Origin: DYGX01 sp035325905
GTDB lineage: Bacteria; Chloroflexota; Anaerolineae; Aggregatilineales; Aggregatilineaceae
Assembly (NCBI GenBank): GCA_035325905.1
Contig: DAOKYY010000013.1
Span: 1 to 59,628 of the forward strand
Reading direction: 5' to 3'
DNA: 59,628 nucleotides
Shown here: positions 52,897 through 59,628 of the stretch, piece after piece
How positions within the stretch are numbered: position 1 is the stretch's first letter
Layout of the letters: every line of letters begins with the position of its first letter
Made by a program: the position numbers and the translations under genes
Notes under the pieces: model-generated
Seen by the model: only the letters and a program-made list of their open reading frames with translations
Told to the model about the DNA's origin: nothing
Database searches by the model: none

Positions 52897-53519
52897 CCGA
52901 TCCGGCCCGCGCCGCCGCGCCGCTCGACGCGCTGGTCCAGCTTCTCGTCGAGCAAGGGATCGCCGCGCCCGCCACGATCCGGGGCTGCTCCGAGGACGAG
53001 CTACGCGCGCTGGAAGCGCATCACGGGCGCCCGCTGCCGCGCGCCTATCGCGAGTTTCTGCGGGTGATGGGCCATGAGATGGGCGAGCTATTCGCCGAGA
53101 GCGAGATCCGCTGCGGGCCGCACCTGCTCACGCTGCGCGCCGACGCCGAGGCGATGCTGCGCGCTGGCGGCGTCCAGACGCCGCTGCCGGACAGCGCGAT
53201 TGTTTTCGCGGGGCATGGTCCCGACGCGTTCGACTTTTTCCTCAGCGGCGAGAGCGACGATCCGCCCGTCTACCAGTACCTGGCCGGGAGCGCGTCGTGG
53301 CAGCGGATCGCCCCCAGTTTCACCGGCTACCTGAAAAGCGCCGTCGCCGATCACCTCGCGATTGTGCACGGCTGGGCGTCGGAAGAAGCGGTCGCGGCGC
53401 GGGCTGCCGCCGAGCCAGGCAGCAGCGCCGTGTTCTGGACGCTGCTGGTTCTGCTGATCGCGCTGTTTTTCGCCATCGCGATCTTCGGCGACCAGATCGG
53501 CCGCGCGCTGTTTGACTGA
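52893..53519 (+). CDS. SMI1/KNR4 domain protein with C-terminal membrane anchor
   Basis: 208 residues. SMI1/KNR4-like fold at about 25-160 (CSEDELRALEAHHGRPLPRA, YREFLRVMGHEMG). One membrane helix at about 178-200 (FWTLLVLLIALFFAIAIFG) is C-terminal, so the domain faces the cytoplasm if tail-anchored. SMI1/KNR4 proteins often act as immunity or scaffold proteins. No toxin is adjacent; it is coupled to the glycosyltransferase by an ATGA overlap. Confidence 0.8.
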   Translation: MTDPARAAAPLDALVQLLVEQGIAAPATIRGCSEDELRALEAHHGRPLPRAYREFLRVMGHEMGELFAESEIRCGPHLLTLRADAEAMLRAGGVQTPLPDSAIVFAGHGPDAFDFFLSGESDDPPVYQYLAGSASWQRIAPSFTGYLKSAVADHLAIVHGWASEEAVAARAAAEPGSSAVFWTLLVLLIALFFAIAIFGDQIGRALFD

Positions 53520-53658
53520 CGCGTTTTCTATTTCACAAATAATTCACGCAAATAACGCGCGAATCCGCGTAAGATTCGTTTGATCCAGACGGTTTAGCAG
53601 GCAAGCCGGTTCAATCGGACCGGATGTGTGGGGTATCGATAGTTCAAGCGGGTTTAGA

Positions 53659-53698
53659 GGTTGGCGCTCGGCGGCGCGCACGGGCGCCCGCGCCAACC
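53659..53698. other. Long GC-rich stem-loop
   Basis: GGTTGGCGC / GCGCCAACC, a 9-bp perfect stem with inner GC-rich pairing possible, in the 261-bp gap (53520-53780) between two convergent genes. The first 60 bp of the gap are AT-rich. No gene was recognised there. Confidence 0.4.
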
Positions 53699-53780
53699 GC
53701 CTGGGTGGTTTTGTAACCAGCCTGCGCAATCGCGGTCGCTTCGGCGGCCCGATTGTGTTTATACGGCCAGGCGCACCGGC

Positions 53781-54329
53781 TCAGGCGCGGGGCAGATGGC
53801 GCCGGATCGCGCTCAGCAGCGCGGGGTAGTCGCGGTGGCTGTGCGTCGCGACGCCAAACGCGCGCCGCGCGCCCAGCCCGGCCATCAGGCCGACGACCGC
53901 GTACACTGGCGGCAGCGCGCCCGCGACCGTGATCAGATGCCCGTCTCGCGCGCGGTCCCAGCGCGTGCGCTTGCCGCGCTGGATGAGCGTGTGATCGTGC
54001 AGACCAGCTACCGCGCCCCACGGCACCCAGCTTGCGCGCCAGATCAGCGGTTTGAGCCACAGCCCCCGCTCGTAAACAGTGACCTGCGGGTGCAGCACGC
54101 TCAGCAGCAGGAGCGGCGCGGCCAGCGCCCCGAGGAAGACCGCCGCCAGCGGCAGCAGCGGCAGCCGGTAGCCGATCGCCAGCGCCAGCAGGCCCGCCAC
54201 ACCGGCCGCGATCCCCAGCAGACCGGCGGCGACCAGCCAGCCGGTGACGCGGCGCAGCCCCGGCTGTGGGTGCGGGTGGTCCGACAGCCGCGCGCCGGTG
54301 TCAGAGGAGGGTTCGGGCGGGTGAGTCAC
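53781..54329 (-). CDS. Hypothetical membrane protein with PH-like C-terminal domain
   Basis: 182 residues. Two hydrophobic helices (about 28-55 and 60-78) and then VTVYERGLWLKPLIWRASWV, a start typical of bacterial PH-like domains. C-terminal RRFGVATHSHRDYPALL-type segment suggests the same (read here as RAFGVATHSHRDYPAL). Function unknown. GTG 54329 follows AGGA; the longer frame upstream is antisense to the methyltransferase gene. Confidence 0.65.
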   Translation of the reverse strand: MTHPPEPSSDTGARLSDHPHPQPGLRRVTGWLVAAGLLGIAAGVAGLLALAIGYRLPLLPLAAVFLGALAAPLLLLSVLHPQVTVYERGLWLKPLIWRASWVPWGAVAGLHDHTLIQRGKRTRWDRARDGHLITVAGALPPVYAVVGLMAGLGARRAFGVATHSHRDYPALLSAIRRHLPRA

Positions 54330-54455
54330 GTCTGGCTTCCTGTCGTTACACGCTCTCGCTGTTATTCGCCGTGCGCTGCGGCGTTTCGCTGCTTTTCGCC
54401 GCCCATTATACGCTATACTTGCCCCACTGACCGGCCGAGCGCGCAAGGAGACGCC

Positions 54456-55694
54456 GTGACTCGCGACGAGACGATCGAGATCAGGCTGGAAGGCATGGTG
54501 CACGGCGGCAATGCGCTGGGCCACCACCAGGGCCGCCCGGTGTTTGTGCCGTATGCCATCCCTGGCGAGCGCATCCGCGCCCGGATCACGGACGACCGGG
54601 GGCGCTACGCCTTCGCGCAGGGCGTGACGCTGCTGGAGCCGTCGCCGGTGCGGGTGCGGCCAGTCTGCCCGCATTTCGGGCCGGGGCGCTGCGGCGGGTG
54701 CGCCTTCCAGCATATCGCCTACGAGGCGCAGCCGGGCTTCAAGCGCGACGTGGTGATCGACCAGTTGCAGCGCGTGGGCGGCTTCCGCAACCCGATTGTG
54801 CTGCCAACCATCCCCAGCCCGGACGCCTGGGCTTACCGCAGCCACACGACGTTTCAGGTGGACGGCGAGGGGCGGCTGTGCTATCCCGGCACGGACGGGC
54901 GGACGCTGATCCCGATCGAGGAATGCCACATCATCCGGCCGGAGCTGGTCGCGCTGTTCGAGGAGCTGGCGCTCGAAGGCATCGAGCAGCTGGAGCGCGT
55001 GCGCCTGCAAACCGGCTCGGACGGCGCGCCGATGGTGATCTTGAGCACAAAAGACGACGAGGCGCCGGAGCTAGAAGTCGATCTGCCGGTGTCGATCAAC
55101 TTTCTGCTGAGCGATAACGAGCCGGTCAACCTGATCGGCGCCAGCCACGTCGTCTATACGGTGCGCGGGCGGCGGTTCCGCGTGACGGCGGGCGCGTTCT
55201 TCCACCCGAACCTCCCGCAAACCGAGCGCCTGGTCGACCTTGCGCTGGAGCGGCTGAGCCTGTCCGGCGGCGAGACGGTGCTCGACCTGTACGCGGGGGT
55301 CGGCACCTTCACCGCGTTCATCGCGGAGCGCGCCGCGCTGGTCACGGCCGTCGAGAGCTATCCGCCCGCCGTGACCGACGCCGACGAGAACCTGGCCGAC
55401 CTGGACAACATCGACCTGATCGAAGGCAGCGCCGAGGCCGTGCTGCCCGCGCTGGCAGAGTCCTACGACGCGGCGGTGGTCGATCCGCCGCCGTCTGGCC
55501 TGGACGGGCGCGCGCTCGACGCGCTGGCCGCGCTGGGGCCGCGCACGCTGGTCTACATTAGCGCCGACCCCGCCACGCTGGCCCGCGACGCGAAGCGGCT
55601 GGCGCAGAAGGGCTACCGGCTGATCGAGACGCAGCCGGTCGACATGGCCCCGCAGACGTTCCAGATGCAATGCGTCGCGCACTTCACGCGCTGA
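54456..55694 (+). CDS. RlmD/TrmA-like RNA uracil methyltransferase lacking catalytic Cys
   Basis: 412 residues. N-terminal TRAM domain (about 1-60), iron-sulfur Cys71, Cys79, Cys82 (CPHFGPGRCGGC) and Cys157 (EECHI), then a SAM-binding methyltransferase domain (LDLYAGVGTFTAFIAER). In RlmD-type enzymes the nucleophile is Cys in YVSC.P.TLARD; here it is YISADPATLARD with Ala370, and DPPR.G reads DPPPSG. All other features look intact. It may be inactive, bind RNA only, or methylate by another route. GTG 54456 follows AAGGAG. Confidence 0.88.
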   Translation: MTRDETIEIRLEGMVHGGNALGHHQGRPVFVPYAIPGERIRARITDDRGRYAFAQGVTLLEPSPVRVRPVCPHFGPGRCGGCAFQHIAYEAQPGFKRDVVIDQLQRVGGFRNPIVLPTIPSPDAWAYRSHTTFQVDGEGRLCYPGTDGRTLIPIEECHIIRPELVALFEELALEGIEQLERVRLQTGSDGAPMVILSTKDDEAPELEVDLPVSINFLLSDNEPVNLIGASHVVYTVRGRRFRVTAGAFFHPNLPQTERLVDLALERLSLSGGETVLDLYAGVGTFTAFIAERAALVTAVESYPPAVTDADENLADLDNIDLIEGSAEAVLPALAESYDAAVVDPPPSGLDGRALDALAALGPRTLVYISADPATLARDAKRLAQKGYRLIETQPVDMAPQTFQMQCVAHFTR

Positions 55695-55740
55695 TGGCGC
55701 GCCCGGATGCAGGGATAACGACTTAGACTGAGGAAGGATC

Positions 55741-57243
55741 ATGCCCCGTTTTCACGCCCTCACCTCACTGATCGTGGCAATCGCGCTGGCCGCGCTGCTC
55801 GCTCTGCCCGCGCCAGCCTTCGCGCAAGAGGATTTGAGCCAGACGTACTCGACCGCCGACGGCGGGCTGACCTTCCGGCATCCCGCCGGGTGGGCGGTGG
55901 TCGAGCAGTTCGGGACCATCACGCTCGCTAGCTCGCAGGCCGCGCTCGACGCGCTCAACCGCGCCGCCGCGCTGGAGCCGGGCCAGATGACGGCCGTGAT
56001 CGTGCCGCCCGCCGGGCTGGCCGAGCAGCTTGCGCTGATGGGTCTCAGCGCGGCCAGCGGCCCGGAGGCGCTGCTCAGCGACTACGTAACGCTGCTCGGC
56101 GCGAGCGCGTCGTTTGCGCCCGCGCAGGCCGTCGCCGCCGGGGACAAGGTCGCGATCAAGACCAGCGGTATCTGGCTTGGCATGGCGCAGGCGCTGTACG
56201 CCGTGCCGCTTGGCGAGGGCGGGCTGGCGCTGATCGCCGCCGCCGCGCCGGATGAAGCTGCTCTGGCCGCCGCCGAGCCGCCCCTGCTGGCGATCATCGG
56301 CTCGTTCAGCGCGCGCCCGCTGGCTGCGCCGGTCGAGACGGCGAGCGTCGTCTGGCAACAGCAACAGCCCCTGCCCGGCGAGCAAGTGGTCGAAGGCGGC
56401 GTAAACGGCTTTCTGGACGTGGTCGCCGGGCCAGATGACACGCTCTACGTGCTGGACGCGGTCGCAGGCGTGCATATCTACACGCCGGATGGCGCCTATC
56501 AGGGCTTGCTGGGCGGAGCAGGCGCTCCCTTCTACTTCGCGGACATCAGCGCCGGGCCGGATGGCACGCTGTGGGGCGTGGATTACGGCGGGACGGTGAT
56601 GCAGGTCGGGCCGGACGGCGCGCCGCGCACCACGTTCTCGGTCACGGACGGCGCCGGAATCGCCGTCAGCTTCAACGTGCAGATCGCGGCGGGGCCGGAT
56701 GGGAATGTCTACCTGCTGACGACCGTGCCGGGCGCGACCGAGATCGAGCAGGTCGGGCAGGTCGTCGTCTTCGACCCGGCGGGGCAGATGCTGCGTCGTT
56801 TCGAGATCGGGCGCGCCGACTACGCTTACGACGCGACGATCGCCTTCGGGCCGGACGGCGCGCTGTACGCCGTCGAGAGCAGCGGCGAGGGGGGCGTGCG
56901 CGTGTTCGACACGCAAGGCGGCCTGCTGCGCGAGGGGATCGGCGCGGCGGTGCTGTTTGTCGGGCCGGGGTCATTGGCGGTCGCGCCGGATGGCTCGATC
57001 TACGTCGGCGCGCCCGCGACCGGCGCGATCTATCATTTTGCGCCAGACGGCGCGCTGTTGGGGCGCTTCGGCCAGTCGCAGTTCGACCTGTTCGCGCCGG
57101 AAGCTGCCGCCCAGTCGTATCCGCCATTCGAGCCGGGCGTCTTCTTCGAGATTGCCGGGCTGGCGGTGCTCAGCGATGGGGATGTCGTCGCCGCCGACGC
57201 CAACCCCAGCTTTGCGCAGCTGGTGCGCGTCAGCTTCGACTGA
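55741..57243 (+). CDS. Secreted propeller protein with PsbP-like N-terminus
   Basis: 500 residues. Signal peptide to about residue 28 (LALPAPAFAQ). Residues 30-195 hold a PsbP/DcrB-like unit (GGLTFRHPAGWAVVEQFG), similar to those of the 13326 protein. Residues about 210-500 form an NHL/SMP-30-like propeller with repeating AGPDGTLW, AGPDGNVYLL, FGPDGALYAV and APDGSIYVG blades. Likely an extracellular binding protein. ATG 55741 follows GAGGAAGGATC. Confidence 0.82.
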   Translation: MPRFHALTSLIVAIALAALLALPAPAFAQEDLSQTYSTADGGLTFRHPAGWAVVEQFGTITLASSQAALDALNRAAALEPGQMTAVIVPPAGLAEQLALMGLSAASGPEALLSDYVTLLGASASFAPAQAVAAGDKVAIKTSGIWLGMAQALYAVPLGEGGLALIAAAAPDEAALAAAEPPLLAIIGSFSARPLAAPVETASVVWQQQQPLPGEQVVEGGVNGFLDVVAGPDDTLYVLDAVAGVHIYTPDGAYQGLLGGAGAPFYFADISAGPDGTLWGVDYGGTVMQVGPDGAPRTTFSVTDGAGIAVSFNVQIAAGPDGNVYLLTTVPGATEIEQVGQVVVFDPAGQMLRRFEIGRADYAYDATIAFGPDGALYAVESSGEGGVRVFDTQGGLLREGIGAAVLFVGPGSLAVAPDGSIYVGAPATGAIYHFAPDGALLGRFGQSQFDLFAPEAAAQSYPPFEPGVFFEIAGLAVLSDGDVVAADANPSFAQLVRVSFD

Positions 57244-57266
57244 GCGATCGCGCGTCCTTCTATTGA

Positions 57267-57286
57267 GAGCCGCCCGCGGGCGGCTC
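57267..57286. terminator. Palindromic hairpin terminator
   Basis: GAGCCGCCCG / CGGGCGGCTC, a 20-bp perfect palindrome 24 bp after the propeller gene stop. Confidence 0.55.
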
Positions 57287-57318
57287 GATTCGTGATGACC
57301 CTGGCCGCGCGGGCGCGG

Positions 57319-57324
57319 TATAAT
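57319..57324 (+). promoter_or_regulatory. TATAAT box upstream of the inositol-phosphatase-like gene
   Basis: TATAAT 68 bp before ATG 57392; -35 at 17 bp is a weak TGACCC. Confidence 0.4.
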
Positions 57325-57391
57325 GCGCCGCTGTGCCTGTTACCGGAGCCGGTCTCGCCGGAATCTGCACTCCATAAGGATTGACACCCTG

Positions 57392-58243
57392 ATGCTCGCA
57401 CCAAACATTCCCGACCTGGACCTGGACGCCGCGCTGGAGCTGGCGGAGGCGATCGCGCGTCAGGCCGGCGCGATTTTGCGCCTGCATTACGAGCGCGTCC
57501 GCGAGTCCAGCCACAAAAGCACGTCGCTCGATCTCGTCACCGCCGCCGACAAGGAAACCGAAGCGTTTATGGTCGGCGCGCTGCAAGCGGCGTTCCCCGG
57601 CACGCACATTGTCGGCGAAGAAGGCGGCGGCTACGGCCCTTCCGCCGAGAGCACGCCGTATCACTGGTATGTGGACCCGCTCGACGGCACGGTGAATTTC
57701 GCGCACCGCGTCCCGTTCTTTTCGGTCAGCATCGCGCTATCTGATGCCGACCTCAACCCGCTGCTCGGCGTGGTGTACGACCCGCTGCGCGACGAGACGT
57801 TCAAAGGGATGCGCGGGCGGGGCGCGACGCTCAACGGGCGGCGGCTGCGCGTCACCGAGGAGCCGTCGCTAGGCAGCGCGATGCTGGTCACTGGCTTCCC
57901 GTACGATCGCTGGACCAACCCCGACAACAACGCCGATCACTTCGCGCGGTTTCTGCGGCGGGCGCAGGCGATCCGGTGCGTCGGCTCGGCGGCGCTCGAT
58001 CTGTGCTACGTGGCCTGCGGGCGCTACGAAGCCTACTGGGAGAGCGGCCCGAACCCCTGGGACGTGCAGGCGGGCCTGCTGTTCGTGGAAGAAGCTGGCG
58101 GGCGCGTCTCCGACTACAGCGGCGCGCGGTCGCTCCGGGCGCTGCAAGGGCATCAGATCGTCGCCAGCAACGGGCGCGTGCACGATCAGATGGTCGCCGT
58201 CCTCACGCTGGGCGACGACGCGCCGCGTCCAAACCCATCCTAA
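57392..58243 (+). CDS. Inositol monophosphatase family protein
   Basis: 283 residues. Metal site motifs GEEGGG near residue 71 and VDPLDGTVNFAHRVPFFSVS near residue 90; the C-terminal NPWDVQAGLLFVEEAGG motif near residue 220. The family hydrolyses inositol phosphates or related phosphates (e.g. NADP, PAP, fructose-1,6-bisphosphate) with Mg2+; the substrate is not certain. ATG 57392 follows AAGGA; upstream frame rejected as Arg-rich. Confidence 0.93.
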   Translation: MLAPNIPDLDLDAALELAEAIARQAGAILRLHYERVRESSHKSTSLDLVTAADKETEAFMVGALQAAFPGTHIVGEEGGGYGPSAESTPYHWYVDPLDGTVNFAHRVPFFSVSIALSDADLNPLLGVVYDPLRDETFKGMRGRGATLNGRRLRVTEEPSLGSAMLVTGFPYDRWTNPDNNADHFARFLRRAQAIRCVGSAALDLCYVACGRYEAYWESGPNPWDVQAGLLFVEEAGGRVSDYSGARSLRALQGHQIVASNGRVHDQMVAVLTLGDDAPRPNPS

Positions 58244-58278
58244 TCTGTTCACAGCGTGCCGTTTAAGGAGCTTGCGTG

Positions 58279-59127
58279 ATGAAACGTCAGAGTCGTCACA
58301 TCGCCCGGTTGCCGTTGCTGCTGCTCGCGGCGGTGATCGCCGTTGCGGTCGCCGCTGGGATCGCGCCCGGCCTGGCCGCCGCGCAGAGCGGCAACCCGAT
58401 GTCCCAGCCGGTGCAGGTCTTCGTCCCGGAAGTGATCTCGGTCCGCGACCACGATCCCAGCGCGTATACGCAGGGATTGCTACTCCACGAAGGGCTGTTT
58501 TACGAGAGCACGGGGCGGCGCGGCTTGTCCAGCCTGCGCGCGGTCGATCCTGAGACCGGCGAGGTCGAGCGGATGATCGAAGTGCCGGAAGCGTATTTTG
58601 CCGAAGGGCTGGCGCTGGTGGACGACCGGCTAATTCAGCTCACATGGCAAGAGAATGTGGCGTTTGTCTATGACCTGGACAGCTTCGAGCAGACCGGCAC
58701 GTTCGAGTACGAGGGCGAGGGCTGGGGCCTGTGCTACGACGGCGAGCGGCTGTACATGACCGACGGCACGCCCTTCATCCAGCTGCGCGACCCGGACACC
58801 TTCGAGCTGTTCTTCAGCGGCGCGGTGACGCTCCAGGGCCAGCCGGTCGGCAACCTTAATGAGCTGGAATGCGTGGGCGACTATCTCTACGCCAACGTCT
58901 GGAAGACCGATTACATCGTGCAGATCGACAAGTCGAACGGGGTGGTTGTCGGCGTAATCGACGCCAGCGGCCTGCTGACCGAGGACGAGCGCGCCGCCTT
59001 GCTGCAAAGCGACTCCGACGCGGTGCTGAACGGGATCGCCTACGACGCCGAGAACGACGTGTTTCTGATCACGGGCAAGCTGTGGCCGAAGGTGTACGAG
59101 GTGCGCTTCGTCGAGCAGGAGCAGTGA
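58279..59127 (+). CDS. Glutaminyl-peptide cyclotransferase (plant/bacterial type)
   Basis: 282 residues. Signal peptide to about residue 35. The five-bladed propeller QC family is clear: AYTQGLLLHEGLFYESTGRR, EGLALVDDRLIQLTWQE, EGWGLCYDGERLYMTDGT, GNLNELECV, YANVWKTD and NGIAYD then ITGKLWPKVYEV. It converts N-terminal Gln to pyroglutamate in exported proteins. ATG 58279 is 8 bp after AAGGAG; GTG 58276 is the alternative. Confidence 0.93.
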   Translation: MKRQSRHIARLPLLLLAAVIAVAVAAGIAPGLAAAQSGNPMSQPVQVFVPEVISVRDHDPSAYTQGLLLHEGLFYESTGRRGLSSLRAVDPETGEVERMIEVPEAYFAEGLALVDDRLIQLTWQENVAFVYDLDSFEQTGTFEYEGEGWGLCYDGERLYMTDGTPFIQLRDPDTFELFFSGAVTLQGQPVGNLNELECVGDYLYANVWKTDYIVQIDKSNGVVVGVIDASGLLTEDERAALLQSDSDAVLNGIAYDAENDVFLITGKLWPKVYEVRFVEQEQ

Positions 59128-59166
59128 GCGCGCCTGACACTTCCGTAAATGTGAACGATAATGTGA

Positions 59167-59192
59167 TGAGGCCGCTGCACCGTGCGGCCTCA
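59167..59192. terminator. Hairpin terminator after the glutaminyl cyclase gene
   Basis: TGAGGCCGC / GCGGCCTCA, a 9-bp perfect stem with an 8-nt loop, followed by CACGCTTTC. It separates the cyclase gene from the low-GC gene. Confidence 0.6.
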
Positions 59193-59232
59193 CACGCTTT
59201 CAATATATTAAATTCCACAGGGGGTTAATCGG

Positions 59233-59541
59233 GTGGCAAGCTACAAACTGATCCGTATCGAGATACCCGCCATCTCGGCTGGTTTTGTGATAGAGACATC
59301 ACACCCTGAGATATCCCGAGAGATAGCTGTATTCGTGTCCAAGATGATCCCTGGCGCCAAGTTCGAAACCAGCGCAACTACAGGCGGCGAACACCAAAGT
59401 CGATTTCTCAAACTCAATTCTTGGGATAAACACGTTGCCTGGGAAGTTGTTCGCTATCTATGCGATCAGGGTTGGGAGCCGTTTCAGGTTGAAAGGTCTC
59501 CAACCGGGCCAAGTAATATCTATCTGCGACACGCAAGCTAG
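59233..59541 (+). CDS. Hypothetical protein, low-GC gene
   Basis: 102 residues, family not recognised. Composition is much more AT-rich than its neighbours, with ATA, AGA, CTA and GGT codons that are rare elsewhere in the window, and the 30 bp before it are very AT-rich. Pattern: strand-rich start (YKLIRIEIPAISAGFVIETS), LNSWDKHVAWEVVRYLCDQG, then PFQVERSP. GTG 59233 lacks a strong ribosome-binding site. Probably recently acquired. Confidence 0.65.
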   Translation: MASYKLIRIEIPAISAGFVIETSHPEISREIAVFVSKMIPGAKFETSATTGGEHQSRFLKLNSWDKHVAWEVVRYLCDQGWEPFQVERSPTGPSNIYLRHAS

Positions 59542-59551
59542 CTGAGTGGAC

Positions 59552-59628
59552 TCACAACCCACGCTGGAAGACTAGCGCCGACTGGCCGAGCGTGATCGTG
59601 TCGCCATCGCCGAGCGCGGCGGGCGTGT
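59552..59628 (-). CDS. C-terminal end of an FHA-domain protein (partial)
   Basis: On the minus strand the frame reads TPAALGDGDTITLGQSALVF and ends QRGL before TGA (59554-59552). This is the last strands of an FHA phosphothreonine-binding domain (L.DGD.I.LG...LVF). The gene continues beyond the right edge. Confidence 0.75.
   Translation of the reverse strand, partial: TPAALGDGDTITLGQSALVFQRGL

Noticed and set aside
53600..53632. tRNA T-arm-like sequence (CCGGTTCAATCGGACCGG)
   Set aside because: No acceptor, anticodon or D arm can be folded around it; treated as an ordinary small hairpin.

Overview
The window is high-GC bacterial DNA, densely packed on both strands with short intergenic gaps, and it looks chromosomal. 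The gene content fits a member of the Chloroflexota, probably Anaerolineae. There are many secreted proteins with SH3b, TSP3, CAP, DUF3160 and beta-propeller modules, Thr/Pro-rich linkers, a LytR-CpsA-Psr enzyme, groEL under HrcA/CIRCE control, a DUF2082-type zinc ribbon, and TTGACA/TATAAT promoters. No rRNA, tRNA, CRISPR array, transposase or phage gene was recognised. The taxonomic call is inference from gene content only.

Layout. 1-10 kb: the end of a gene inside a dispersed repeat, a NUDIX-like protein related to the SMODS-associated NUDIX type, an MFS permease, dprA, a hypothetical protein, an M32 carboxypeptidase, groEL with two CIRCE operators, a degenerate M24 peptidase, and a small CsbD/DUF2188 operon. 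10-20 kb: a 966-residue secreted protein with six SH3b-like repeats, a three-repeat secreted protein, galT-galK, a ChrA transporter, and a four-S1-domain RNA-binding protein. 20-30 kb: a KamA-like radical SAM enzyme, an 11-bp-periodic noncoding array, a ChlI/ChlD-type chelatase pair that appears to be joined by -1 programmed frameshifting, an LCP enzyme, a CAP protein, a zinc ribbon, an AroE-like enzyme and an epimerase. 30-40 kb: a secreted PLD, a TrpF-like/PfkB pair, a repeat-rich gap, a HerA-like ATPase and a TSP3-repeat protein. 40-50 kb: a DUF3160 protein, a membrane glycosidase and GT39-like glycosyltransferase pair, a MITE-like element, a DUF1328 micro-protein and two response regulators. 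50-59.6 kb: DUF3891, a glycosyltransferase coupled to an SMI1/KNR4 membrane protein, an RlmD-like methyltransferase lacking the catalytic Cys, a propeller protein, an inositol-phosphatase-like enzyme, glutaminyl cyclase, a low-GC small gene and the end of an FHA-domain gene.

Most convergent gene pairs share one short bidirectional hairpin terminator (4338, 9242, 13252, 39566). Translationally coupled ATGA overlaps mark galT-galK, the 29593/30240 pair, TrpF-like/PfkB and GT/SMI1.

The strongest unusual signals are five. (1) The chelatase frameshift cassette: an A8 slippery run, a 5-nt spacer and a 9-bp stem enclosing the stop codon, with no conventional start for the downstream VWA frame. (2) An 11-bp-periodic array of DnaA-box-like TGTYGATAA motifs at 21980-22164. 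(3) Enzymes that have lost signature catalytic or binding residues (RlmD-like, TrpF-like, AroE-like, M24). (4) Two families of short structured repeats. (5) Two CIRCE operators bracketing one promoter 220 nt upstream of groEL.
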